Shown: positions 54,197-64,000 of the stretch, piece by piece
Position numbering within the stretch: the first letter of the stretch is position 1
Layout of the letters: every line of letters begins with the position of its first letter
Source of the DNA: Allodiplogaster sudhausi
Lineage: Eukaryota > Nematoda > Chromadorea > Rhabditida > Diplogasteridae
Length of the DNA: 64,000 nucleotides
Direction: 5' to 3'
Assembly: GCA_945643635.1 (NCBI GenBank)
Contig: CALZFC010000043.1
Coordinates: forward strand, 3,281,501-3,345,500
Notes under the pieces: generated by a model
Seen by the model: the letters and a program-made list of their open reading frames with translations, nothing else
Told to the model about the DNA's origin: nothing
Databases searched by the model: none
Position numbers and translations under genes: made by a program

Positions 54197-56866
54197 GTGG
54201 GCAACCAGAGAGTGCAGACAGCGAGAGTACACGGAGCCGATGCCCTGGTCACACGAATTCACTGCCCCTCTTCTTCTCATCCCGTGGCCCCACGAAATAT
54301 TCAGGGAAACCCCACGGTGCCAGTTTCTCTTCCTTCTACTGCCCTTTCACCGCTTTCCACTCTAGCGCCATCATTCACGGCAAAGTCAGGCGCGTCCAAA
54401 ACCAGCAATCAGGATGCCGCTCTCATTTCCTTCTTTGACCCGTTGAATGAGAATTCCTCCTCACCCACGGTTGCTTCTCAGGGAAATGGTCCTTCCCGAA
54501 CAGACCATGACCCTTCCGGCACCACTCCGAATCCTCAGGAAGACAAAATTTTTTTCTATTTCCAATCTGAATTTGATTCTTTCGCCGCATATGTTGCTGA
54601 AATTAACAGCTTCCTTCTGTCCTGCTTAAATCATTTCTCTGATCTCAGGAACTCATGGACTCAGCTAAATAATCATCAGGAAATTTCGAATCAAATTCAG
54701 GCCCTCGAAGACTTTATTTCTGATGCCCAGTCCTATTCGTTGTGTTATTTCGAAAAGCGAAACAACTATCTCACTGCTGCTCGAAAACATTCTACTGTCC
54801 CTGTCGATGCTCTTGCTCTTTTAGAAGAGTGGGAAATCAGGGACCCGTCTCGCCATTCCTTTGATAATATTTCTGGAAATCTGGCTCGTATTGCTGACTC
54901 AGCCAATCAATATCTTAAGGCCCTCCACCCGCTCCTTCTTCAGGCAATGACACATGTCAACACTCACCGCCCTCCTTCCTACTTTCCGGCTGGAGATAGG
55001 CGTGAGTCGCCTACCCTTCTTTTCATTCCTCCTCCCCCACCATGCCAGCCAATATCCGGGGATTTCAGGAATGATGATTCTTCTGGTGCCAAACCACCGA
55101 TCTACCCCACATACACCCCACCCAATCATACCAATTTTGGGGATTATAGGAATACCAATGCTTCTCAGTTTCAGGCACCATCCTACCGTACCCCTGATTC
55201 ATTCTACCGTAATCAGGAGATGTCTTATGGTGTTCAGGGCCCCCCTTACAGTACTCAGGATCCCTCCTACCGTACTCAGGACCCCTCTCACCGTACCCAG
55301 GACCCACCCTACCGTATTCCTGACCCATCTTACCGTAACCCGAACACTGCCCCTCACATTCCGAATTCGAATCATCATTTTCAGGAGCAGAATCATTCAG
55401 CCAATGCTCCGAGTCAGGAATTAGGAATCCTTTGTACTCTGGCTCAAGCCCTTTCACATCAGCGTCAACATACTTTGCCCCCTCTAAAATTAGCCAAATT
55501 TTCAGGAGACAACCTCACCATTTTCCACACATTTCTGGAAGAATTTGATGAGGCTATTGACTATGATCCATCCCTGTCACCCTTCCAAAAGTTTCGGTAT
55601 CTTAAGGAATGTCTCTCTGATTCGGCAAAGTCTTTCATCTCGCAAATTCCCACCTCTGGAGATAATTATGAACGTGCACGTAGTGAATTGATTAGGCGAT
55701 ACGGCAACACTGAAGCTCATGCTAGCCTTCTCATGCAACAAATTTCTCAGGTGTCCCTCTGTCAGGATGTAACCAGGGTTCAATTCGATCAGTTATATTT
55801 GATTAGGCAAATCACGAATAAGCTTAAGGGATTCACTCCGGTCGACGAAAATTTGGTGCTCCATCAACAAATCATTGAAAAGTTCCCTATCTCCACCCGA
55901 AAACATGTCTTTTCCATCCTTTTCGGGAAGAAACAAACACTCGACCTCATCTATGATACCATTGAAGAAAATCTCAGGGTGCGGGAATTTAGCGAATTAT
56001 CTTTGAGGAACAATTCGAAGCAAAATCAGGATGTCCCCTTTTCCTCCCCTCATTTCAATAAGTCCCGATTCCAACCTTCGAATGCAAATCGCAATTTTGG
56101 AAAATTCAGGCCCCGTCAAGATAGGAATAATCCGAAAAAACCCGAATTCCAAAAATACACTGTCAATTGCGGAAATGATCAGGACTATGAGGGCGAATCA
56201 GAATCGGAAGAAGATTTCGGTGATCCCCCCGAGCAATGTGATATCCTCCATTCGGCTGAAAGACAGCGGGGAAACCAGCGAGAGCCCAACAAGCCCCCCA
56301 ATTCCCTCCGGCCTTCCTCTCCGGTTGAAAAAGAGTGCGAATTATGCCACAAGCATCCTCTGTCGACTAGATGTTTGACATTCAAAACAATTAAGGAGAG
56401 AACAAATGCCGCCTCCAATCTGAAACTTTGCATTGCTTGTTTCTCTCCCAATCATACTCTGGCGAATTGTAAGGAAAACTGTAAGGTCTGTTCAGGGAAA
56501 CACCACCTCTCCCTTTGTCCTCAGCTTTTCTTCCCAGCGCCCATTCCATCCAAGGTTTCCCACACTCTCACCTCCCTTGCGGAATTCAATTCACACTCTC
56601 AGGAAGATAAGGAAAAGGTAGAAGAAAGTGTCATCACTGCTGCCACCCTCCCTTTCCCTTCTCTTACCTGTCATTTGACTGCGCACGGTATTGTTGTGGA
56701 TGATAAGGGCTCTCAAGTTCCGGCACTGATTATGATCGATTCAGGCTCCAATAAAACTCTAGTGTCCCCTGATTTCGCCAAACGTGCCCGCCTCCGCCCC
56801 TTATACACTCAGGAAACCACCATTCTCGGTTTAGGTGGGAAAACGGATGGAAAGAAAAAAACATGA
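54197..56866 (+). CDS. Gag plus protease region of the BEL/Pao element, 889 codons
   Basis: Open from the in-frame stop at 54182-54184 to TGA at 56864-56866. The N-terminal third is low-complexity and Pro/Ser-rich. A Tyr/Gln/Pro repeat lies at 55171-55352. From about 55480 it matches the Gag domain shared by Pao elements (LPPLKLAKFSGDNLTIFHTF). A Cys/His zinc-binding cluster follows at about 56335-56515 (CELCHKH and CKVCSGKHHLSLC). The retropepsin active site MIDSGSNKTLVS lies at about 56731-56766. The frame ends just after the protease flap region (LGLGGK) inside a seven-A run (56855-56861). No in-frame ATG occurs until about codon 250, so the natural start must be elsewhere or use a spliced leader exon. 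Confidence 0.85.
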   Translation: MGNQRVQTARVHGADALVTRIHCPSSSHPVAPRNIQGNPTVPVSLPSTALSPLSTLAPSFTAKSGASKTSNQDAALISFFDPLNENSSSPTVASQGNGPSRTDHDPSGTTPNPQEDKIFFYFQSEFDSFAAYVAEINSFLLSCLNHFSDLRNSWTQLNNHQEISNQIQALEDFISDAQSYSLCYFEKRNNYLTAARKHSTVPVDALALLEEWEIRDPSRHSFDNISGNLARIADSANQYLKALHPLLLQAMTHVNTHRPPSYFPAGDRRESPTLLFIPPPPPCQPISGDFRNDDSSGAKPPIYPTYTPPNHTNFGDYRNTNASQFQAPSYRTPDSFYRNQEMSYGVQGPPYSTQDPSYRTQDPSHRTQDPPYRIPDPSYRNPNTAPHIPNSNHHFQEQNHSANAPSQELGILCTLAQALSHQRQHTLPPLKLAKFSGDNLTIFHTFLEEFDEAIDYDPSLSPFQKFRYLKECLSDSAKSFISQIPTSGDNYERARSELIRRYGNTEAHASLLMQQISQVSLCQDVTRVQFDQLYLIRQITNKLKGFTPVDENLVLHQQIIEKFPISTRKHVFSILFGKKQTLDLIYDTIEENLRVREFSELSLRNNSKQNQDVPFSSPHFNKSRFQPSNANRNFGKFRPRQDRNNPKKPEFQKYTVNCGNDQDYEGESESEEDFGDPPEQCDILHSAERQRGNQREPNKPPNSLRPSSPVEKECELCHKHPLSTRCLTFKTIKERTNAASNLKLCIACFSPNHTLANCKENCKVCSGKHHLSLCPQLFFPAPIPSKVSHTLTSLAEFNSHSQEDKEKVEESVITAATLPFPSLTCHLTAHGIVVDDKGSQVPALIMIDSGSNKTLVSPDFAKRARLRPLYTQETTILGLGGKTDGKKKT
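55171..55352 (+). repeat. Tandem 8-residue repeat in Gag
   Basis: Units of about 24 bp encode variants of PSYRTQDP, such as PPYSTQDP, PSHRTQDP and PPYRIPDP. Each unit contains a TCAGGA-, CCAGGA- or TCCTGA-type core. Confidence 0.8.
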
Positions 56867-59800
56867 AGTTGTCTCAGTCACTCTAAAGCCCCCCTCCGGA
56901 CCCAATATCGACATGAATGCCATGGTCTTCCATACTAAGATTTCCTCTTCGATTTCCCCTGGTACTCTGGACCCATCAGATGCGGCGGAGCTCCGCCGCA
57001 GGGGTTGGACAATCTTCGATGAGGGAAGCCTGGCGGACAGGGCGCCGCCAGACATACTCGTAGGACTAGACTACATTCCCTTCATCCTCTCACCAGGTCA
57101 AACAATTGAGATGCTCCCCAGTTCCATGGTCATCCTTCCCACAATTTTTGGTCCCCTTCCGGTTGGCTATCGTCGGGAAAAATCAGATCCATCAGAAAAT
57201 GCAATCTCCCTCCTTCTCATGGAATCTAAGGAATTCAATTCCCGCGTCAGCTCCTTTTTTGAATTAGATGAGGCGGGAAGAGGAGATGAAATGCGTCCCG
57301 AAAAAATTCAGCGCATCAAACAAAATCAGGATGTTCAAGACTTTTTCAAGAAAAATGTGGAATTCAGGGATGGTCGTTATTATGTCAGGTATTTCTTTCC
57401 GGAGTCACTCAAAAACCTGAGCGGAAATTTCAATATGGCTTGGGTGAGACTTAAGGGAGTTCTGAAAGGCCTTTCTAGAAATTTTCTAGAAATGATATGA
57501 TTGCCCATTACAATGATGTTATTTCGGAGCACCTTAAGGAAGGCCAAATTGAGGATGTCACTTCTATTCAGGATTCCCCTAATACGGTTTCTTGTTACAT
57601 GCCCCACCATGGAGTCCTCCGTCCCGGAAAGCCCAAGAAACCAATTCGAGTCGTCTTTGATGCATCAGCTAATGAAAAATCTGGAGTCTCCCTGAATGCC
57701 CTGATGCCCCCAGGAGATGCAAACATCCAACAAATCCCCTCTCTCCTCATTCGTATCCGACTTGCCACATCTTTGCTTATGGGTGACATTCAGGCTGCCT
57801 TCCTTCAGGTGAGAATTCAGGAAGATCAAAGAGATCTATTTCGATTTCTCTGGATTAAGGACATTACAAAGCCCCTCACCAAGGAAAACATGCGTGTGTT
57901 CAGGTTTACTAGCGTTCCATTTGGTGCTGCCCAGTCCCCTTTCCTCCTAACCGCTACAATTCGGTACCATCTCGAGCGAAAAATGACTCAGGCCGGTGTT
58001 AATTGGGAAAAATCCGTAGAAATCTTCCACCCCGATTCGGATGAATTCCTTCTCCTTCAATTGCACCGGAATTTGTATGTGGATAACCTAATTGTGGATG
58101 CTTCAGGAATGAATAAGAAAAGGGCGTGTTCCAAAATGAAGAAATGGTTTGGTGAAGTGGGAATGAATGTCAGGGAAATTACCACCGAAGATATTGCATT
58201 CCAAAAGTCCCTTCCCATTTCGGATCAGGGCGATTACGGAAAACAAAAAATTCTCGGAACCAAATCGAATTCCAATGACGATGTCTTCGTGGCCCAACCA
58301 GCCTACAACACTCCCCCTACCACCGTAACCAAAAGAATCATCCTCAGTCAGGCCGCTAGCACCTTTGACCCTCATGGTTTCCTCTCCCCCCTCATCCTAC
58401 GGCAAAAACAATTTATTCAGGACCTTTAGAAAAACAATCTGAATTGGGATGACCCTCTTCCGGAAAATCTTTCTGAAAATTGGAGAAAAATTCTGTCAGG
58501 CACACTTTCGTTTCATCAGGAGATTCCTCGAAAATTAAACATCCCTGAAAACAGAAAGGTCACCCTCATTCTCTTTGCGGATGCTTCCAATTCTCGCATA
58601 GGTACTTGTGCCTACTGGCTCACTGATTCCGGTTGTCATCTGATCATGGCACGTTCCCACGTTGTTCCTGTCAAAACCAAGCCAACCATCCCCAAACTAG
58701 AACTCGCAGCCATCCTTATGGCTGTCAATCTGGGAAATTACATTGTTCAGAGTACACTTGATTCAGGAAAAAATCTCTTGTTTGATCTGGCCATCCTCTC
58801 GGACAGTAAAGTTGCCCTATGGTGGACCTGTAGAAAAGAACGTGAAACGAGTGTCTTTGTCAGGAATAGAGTAGAGAAAATTCAAGACGTTCTGGAATCA
58901 TTCAAATCACTGTGTTCGGTAATTAGCCACAACCCACTCATTCGGCTCTGTCACATCTCAGGAATTAACAACCCGGCCGATCTTGCATGTCGCGGTTGTA
59001 ATGGTTCTGAATTGACCAACTCCCCTTTGTGGTGGCACGGCCCTCCGGACATCAGGGATTTCATCAGGACCAAATTGAATTCATATCAGGAATTTTTCGA
59101 AAAACCAATCCTTCCCACCATTGATCAGGCAACTCCTAATTGTGTTCATGTTTCGGAGCCAGAACCATTCACCCCTGCAATCAATATCGCCCGCTATCCC
59201 TTCATCTCTCTTTCTCGCATTATTGCTTACGTCATACGTTTCATTTCGATTAAACTGCGAAATTATTCAGGAAGATATGTCGAAAAATTGAGAATTTTTG
59301 TCGGAAATAACAACCATTCCGGCACCTCACCTTCAGGCGAAGAAATTCGGTATGCTCAGAACCAAATATGGAAAATATGTCAGCGTTCATCCCCCATGTC
59401 CTTGTCCTCCCTCAAAACCTTGAAACCTTTCAAAGACGAATTTGGCATCTGGAGATGTGGACATTTGAGGCTTGAAAATTCTGGTCTCCCTCAGGGCACA
59501 AAATTCCCAATTATGCTTCCTGATCGTTCCCACCCTTTGGTTCCTCTGCTGATATGGTACTTGCACGAAAAATGTTACCATTCCGGTCCAAACATGATTC
59601 TGAATGAATTTCGAGAGAATTTCTGGGTGTCCAAGGTTCGCAGTCTAATCTCTGGAATCATCAGGAAATGCATAACATGCAGAAAGGAGCACGCAAAACC
59701 ATTCAGGTACCCCCCTGTCCCTTCCCTTCCTTTAGAAAGAGTCACCTACGAACGACCCTTTAAGGACATTGGAATCGACTATATGGGACCATTTTTTGTC

Positions 59801-60782
59801 AGGACTCAGGGAGAATCGGTTAAGGTTTTTGCCATGCTGGCAACTTGTCTTTCAATTCGGGCTATCCATATCGAATATGCCGAGGATCTGTCCACTTCAT
59901 GCTTTTTGCGAGCATTCAGGAGATTCATCTCAAAAAGAGGAATTCCCAATTCAATCATTTCTGACCGCGCAACCAATTTCAAACTCGCAGAACGAATTTT
60001 GATCTCTTCCAATGACCCCTCTGTCCTCAATCCGGAAGTACACTTTCCTGTCTTCCCAGGGAATCGAATGGAAATTCGCCTCCGCGCACAGTCCTTGGCA
60101 AGGTGGAATTTATGAGCGTCTGATAGGTTCGGTCAAGTCTGCCCTCAGGAAAATAGTCGGTAGAAAACTCCTCAGTCTGGACGAACTCCTAACAATTTTC
60201 TCGGAAATCGAATCAGTCATTAACACCCGGCCCATCACCATGACCAGCTCCTCCACAACTCCAAATTTAGATTCTGTTGCCCTCCGCCCGATTGATTTCC
60301 TTTCACCCCATTCGGATAAGGCCAGTTACGGATTTAATGTGGAAACTACCGATAAGGACCCTTCCTATCACGATTCCGGTGATGCCATTTACGCTAAGGC
60401 TCTGAACAACTATTTGGCCGCCCTCGAGCATTCCGGAAAAATCGCGCGTACTGAGGAATACCTTTCTGATCTGGCCGCCTCGGCATATGGAAATGATATG
60501 ATTCAGGGACCAACTTCAAATCTCAGGCAACCAGAACCCGGTGAAATTGTTCTTATCAAAAACTCCAACCTGCCCCGGGGAATGTGGCAACTTGGGCGGA
60601 TACTTTCAGTTAGCCCAAGCGGAAGATCAGCTAATCTCAAATCTTGTAAGGGCCGAAAAATTTCTCGTCCAGTTTCCCATCTGATTCCCCTTGAAATTCG
60701 CGCCCCCCTTCTCTCTGGTTCAGGTTCTGGCAAAAGTGATAGTTCAGACTCGGAAATTTCCTCATCTGAAAATGACTATTAA
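56835..60782 (+). pseudogene. Broken pol of the BEL/Pao element (linker, RT, RNase H, integrase)
   Basis: Four open pieces: 56835-57500 (protease C-terminus and linker), 57497-58429 (RT), 58430-60115 (RNase H and most of integrase, same frame as RT) and 60012-60782 (integrase C-terminus). RT shows FDASANEKSGVSLNALMPPG, LLMGDIQAAFLQV, VPFGAAQSPF and a catalytic box reading YVDN at 58076-58087. RNase H begins near 58560 (LILFADAS). Integrase has an HHCC-type zinc finger (HEKCYHSG near 59563; CITC at 59669-59680), the two catalytic Asp in GIDYMGP (~59772) and ISDRATN (~59955), and Glu in GGIYERLIGS (~60114). Breaks: a frame change in the A run at 56855-56861, a frame change near 57490, an in-frame TA G stop at 58427-58429, and a frame change near 60045. 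The copy is very unlikely to be mobile unaided. Confidence 0.88.
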
Positions 60783-60964
60783 GGATACCTCTTCAGGAAT
60801 TTTTTAGAAATATTTATAATATTTAATCTAATTTTCTCTTTATTTTTTATATTTATTACCCTTCTGTAGTACGGTAATTTTGCAATAATTACGGTATCTT
60901 TAAGATTTAATTTCATTTTTTGTTCGCCAGGAGCCCACCGAATTAACGGTGTTTTTTATTCCAG

Positions 60965-62214
60965 GAAATCCTCGATTATGATCTGTCCCCTGCCAACTCT
61001 CCCACCAACGAAGAAGGCCATCAGGAGCTGGAGAATGCCCTCTTCTCTGGAGAGCTTGACTCTACCACTCCCGGCGACCTCGTGATCACGAATCCGGCCC
61101 CTTCCGGCGACCCCGTGCCCACGAATCCGGCCATTTCCGGCGACCCCGTGTCCATTAATCCGGTCCCCACTCCCCAGACATTGCCTCAGGAGATCCCTTC
61201 CACTTCCCTTTTGGCTCCCTCAAGATCCCGTTCCCCCTCCTCTGAGCGTTCTAGCAACTCCCTCTCTCAGGCTGCTGTCTTTGGCGAGCAGATGATGGAG
61301 TGCCTCACTGATCTACTTAATGAGAACAAGACTCAGACTGGCATCCTCGTCGAGATGAATAAGACGCTCTCCTCCATTCTCGAGAAGACTTCCTCCAAAC
61401 CCGATACTCTGGAAAAGGAAACTCAGGTTTCCGACTATGGAGAATGGGAGTACGAGGAGGGCTGCTGCTACCTTGAGGAGGAATATGAGGAACCCCCATT
61501 CGGTGATGAGGAACATCAGGAACCCCCCCCCTTCCCCCTCCACCCATTCCGGCTCCACGTACCACAGCATCTGCCCCAATTCCCCTTTCTTCCCTCCACT
61601 TCGAAAATCCTCCAATCACTTCTTCACTCTCTCAGGTTTCGGTTTCGGTTTCCTCTTTTCGGACTCCATCAAATTCCCTTCCTTACAATCCACCACTGAA
61701 ACAAAATTCTGCTGAAACACTCGAAATCGAGATTCCCCCCTTTTCGAATTCATCCTCTCCATTGGCTAAGCGAAGAAAGGTACAAATCAAGCCTCTGACT
61801 TTTGTCAATTCACGCTTCGGTTCCCAAACCCGTCCAGCTTCCGGTTCCCCATCCTCTTCTGGTCATTCTCAATATCAATATCAGCAATCTCAATCAATTC
61901 AGAGACCGCCTCCCAATTTCCGAGGGCAGCGCGTGGCCGAACATCGCTTCCGTCCTCTCGATTACGGTCGTTGCTGTTTCTGCTCGAGCATCAATCACGA
62001 GTCAGCTCGTTGCGACCAAGTCAACACCTACAAGGATAGGCGCGGATACGCTAAGAATGCCCCTCTCTGCTTCTTCTGCACTGAACGAGTCCACGGGCCG
62101 ATGTCGAGCCACTTTTGCTATGAGGAGACTCCCCCTTACCATTTCTGCCGCAAGCCCGAGGTTCATCATCACCCCTCCCTTTGTATCAAATGCCCTTTCC
62201 TAATCTGGTCATGA
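60965..62214 (+). CDS. Extra CCHC zinc-knuckle ORF 3' of pol
   Basis: An acceptor-like TTTTTTATTCCAG precedes an open frame starting EILDYDLSPANSP. It runs through a Pro/Ser-rich region with a 36-bp tandem repeat (NPAPSGDPVPT, NPAISGDPVSI; about 61087-61170) and a possible coiled coil (MMECLTDLLNENKTQTGILV) to an acidic stretch. The frame changes inside a run of nine C (61523-61531) and continues open to TGA 62212-62214. The second half has a basic nuclear-localisation-like KRRKVQIK, a canonical CX2CX4HX4C knuckle (CCFCSSINHESARC) and further Cys/His pairs (CFFCTERVH...HFC). The product looks like a nucleic-acid-binding Gag-like or accessory protein. It may belong to the BEL/Pao element as a spliced third ORF, to a second element, or to a host gene. 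Confidence 0.55.
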
Positions 62215-63423
62215 ATTTTTTCTTCTCAGTTGTTCAGGCTTCTTCCCCCCTTCAGGAATTTATTGTTCTTTTATCTCAGGAATTAGTTCAATTTTTAACT
62301 CAGGACTTTCTTTTCTGTTTTTCTTTTTGTTGCTGGAGTGTCAAATATTTTCAGCAAATATTTGCTTTTTGGAAGATTAATCATTAATATGACCCAATGA
62401 AGTACTCAATCTTTATTTAGTACGCTCTTAATTCCATCTATTACTGTAGCTTTGGTTATGTTCTGGAAGCTTCTAGCTTCTCTTCTTTTTTTGTGCTTCT
62501 CCTATTTTCATTGTTGTGAGCTTACGAGCTGTAGTGCGGTGACTCCGAGTAGCTGCTCCCCATTTGGTGTTGCTTCCTCGACTCCCACTTCTCGCTTCTG
62601 CCATCTTCTTCGTCGTTGTTGACTAGACAAGAACCTTTACTTTTCTACTCTCAACTATCCGCGGACTCATGTCTCAGGTATTTATCATTTGTTGATAAAC
62701 AAGTCGTTCTTATTCGATCCTTGAAAGGACAAGTAATTCTTGTAGGCGTTCAGGGATCCATTTCAATCAGGAATTCAGGAAAATATAGTCCGGAGGACTT
62801 GTTGGCATTTGGGATTTAAGGGAAGCATTGTGGCCTTGAGAAGGGGAAATTGAATGTGCCTGTGAGCAAAGACTCCATTTGTTGCCATCATTTATTCCGC
62901 CGATCTCTCCCACCCTTCCGGTCATTTCCTAGCCCTTGTTGCTCCGGCCGCTCCTTGAACTAAGGAATATTTATCCTGCAAAATTTCTGATACCAACAAC
63001 ACTCGGCGCACATAATTATGTAGCCCAAATGGTAGTACGGTTACAATTTGATAGGTAACGGGGATAATTTGTACACTATTATCATTTTAAGACGTAAGGA
63101 ATACACTTGTTGAAAAAATTAACAGCATTATATTTGTTGTACATTTCTGGGATATTTAATAATTAAACTTTGTTGAAGACGTTAAGATGTACAAATTGCA
63201 CGTTCTTTGATTAATTCATATATCCTTCCTCGCTCAATCGCTCGTCCATTCTGTGATGGCAGTGAACTTCTGTAGAGCCCTCCTTTATTCAACACTGCTC
63301 CCGTCTCCTTCTAAGTATTCATCAATTGTTAGGCGCATGTTCAGCCATATGTGATCCCGTAGAGAATGGCCATCTTCCTCAGTCTCCCTCCCTCAATCAT
63401 GTCTCCCTCTATCTCTCCTTCAA

Positions 63424-63464
<41 letters not shown>

Positions 63465-63787
63465 ATCCCTCCATGTCCACTCCTAGCATATCGCTCTTTC
63501 TCTCTTGTCCTCCATGAGGGTCTTGGTGGATGCAAATGCAATGGTGATTTCTCGTTAGATCTCCCCTGGCCTTCAGCCAAATGCATCGCATACAATTAAA
63601 ACACTCGATCCCTTCACCACTTTTTTCCAGTTTTGGAGATATCATACGTGCCCCACCCCGGAACAGCAGTCATTATTGTCACCGTTGGCATAATGGATAA
63701 AATAAAAACAAAATGCATTTCCTTAATTTTAACGGCTCAATAATTGACAATGTATCCCCGTTCCTTTTTAGTGATGTTGTCGACATG
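62215..63787. other. Probable 3' untranslated/terminal region of the retroelement, then intergenic DNA
   Basis: Up to about 62820 the TCAGG bias of the retroelement persists (for example TTCAGGAATTTATTG, AATCAGGAATTCAGG), suggesting that the element extends this far. No clear LTR or polypurine tract was identified. From about 62830 the DNA is AT-rich with a CT run at 63424-63470. No gene was seen. Confidence 0.45.
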
Positions 63788-63996
63788 GAATTTTCCAGAA
63801 AGGGGCTAACGTCTGTCCCCTGTTTTAGGATCATTCCAGAACATTCCGGAAGGGGCCAACGTCTGCACCCGGTACAGGGAAGATTACAGAGGATTCTTGA
63901 AGTAACAGAGTTCCGCCCCAGGGCATGGAATTTTCTTGAACATTAAGGAAGGGGCGTCTTCCCTGGGTCCTGGAAAAATTCGAGAAGGTTCCGGAA
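63788..63996. promoter_or_regulatory. Array of heat-shock elements (HSF-binding sites)
   Basis: Alternating GAA/TTC units with 2-bp spacers occur repeatedly: 63788-63800 (GAA-TTC-GAA), 63834-63851 (TTCCAGAACATTCCGGAA, four perfect units), 63894-63901 (two units), 63928-63950 (three perfect units plus degenerate ones) and 63979-63996 (TTCGAGAAGGTTCCGGAA, four perfect units). HSF trimers bind three or more such units. The HSEs alternate with a recurring GGGGCYAACGTCTG segment, so the array is a tandem repeat. It may be the promoter of a heat-shock gene beyond the right edge, or an HSE-bearing repeat/transposon. Confidence 0.75.
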
Positions 63997-64000
63997 AGGA

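Larger units (their letters stand above)
54197..60782 (+). mobile_element. BEL/Pao-type retroelement, internal region, damaged
   Basis: The order Gag, aspartic protease, reverse transcriptase, RNase H, integrase is that of BEL/Pao elements. Reading frames cover nearly all of the interval but are broken by three frame changes and one in-frame stop. No LTR pair was recognised, so the true ends are unknown. The DNA differs from surrounding genes by lacking introns and by an extreme frequency of TCAGG. Confidence 0.9.

Noticed and set aside
52754..63787. Search for LTRs flanking the BEL/Pao element
   Set aside because: I compared the flanks by eye and found no long direct repeat, target duplication or convincing primer-binding site, so no LTR was called.

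Overview
The window reads as eukaryotic nuclear DNA from a nematode. Genes are cut into many short exons of about 40-240 bp. Most introns are 45-200 bp, with GT donors and TTTCAG-like acceptors. There are two serpentine receptors of nematode type, a divergent PP1-like phosphatase and a BEL/Pao retroelement. The very heavy (CT)n/(GA)n load and the ACATACATATGTATG-type runs would suit a diplogastrid (Pristionchus-like) worm, but that placement is inference. Exon models were built by hand from splice sites and reading-frame continuity; no search was run.

Layout. 0.2-1.1 kb: weak tail of a possible gene. 1.1-5.1 kb: GA/CT-rich intergenic DNA with a clean hairpin at 1647-1725. 5.1-6.9 kb: four-pass membrane protein. 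8.1-11.6 kb: F-box/leucine-rich-repeat gene. 13.7-14.1 kb: orphan Pro/Ser-rich terminal exon. 16.3-19.7 kb: two-exon secreted-peptide precursor whose 3.1-kb intron holds a 1.3-kb inverted-repeat element with a tRNA-like core. 20.5-23.6 kb: PP1-family phosphatase followed by Lys/Glu-rich exons. 24.7-25.8 kb: further KE-rich and small exons. 26.2-33.6 kb: complete 29-exon RNA polymerase II subunit RPB2 (1177 aa). 34.3-36.2 kb: complete CNOT9/Rcd1 (307 aa). 37.0-38.7 kb (minus): decayed GNAT acetyltransferase copy. 39.2-41.15 kb: near-perfect giant palindrome carrying tRNA-derived SINE heads. 41.8-43.5 kb (minus): intact GNAT paralogue. 46.2-48.0 kb (minus) and 49.3-50.9 kb (plus): head-to-head pair of paralogous GPCRs with matching exon lengths. 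51.3-52.75 kb: unrecognised gene with a 445-bp hAT-type MITE in an intron. 54.2-60.8 kb: damaged BEL/Pao element, followed at 61.0-62.2 kb by a separate CCHC-zinc-knuckle ORF. 63.8-64.0 kb: dense array of heat-shock elements running into the right edge.

The two best-anchored genes (RPB2 and CNOT9) are core transcription/mRNA-turnover factors lying head to tail. The GNAT pair and the GPCR pair are local duplications. Points worth a second look are the HSE array, the giant palindrome, the five GC-AG introns among about 94 modelled introns, the KE-tailed phosphatase, and the extra CCHC ORF and TCAGG bias of the retroelement.
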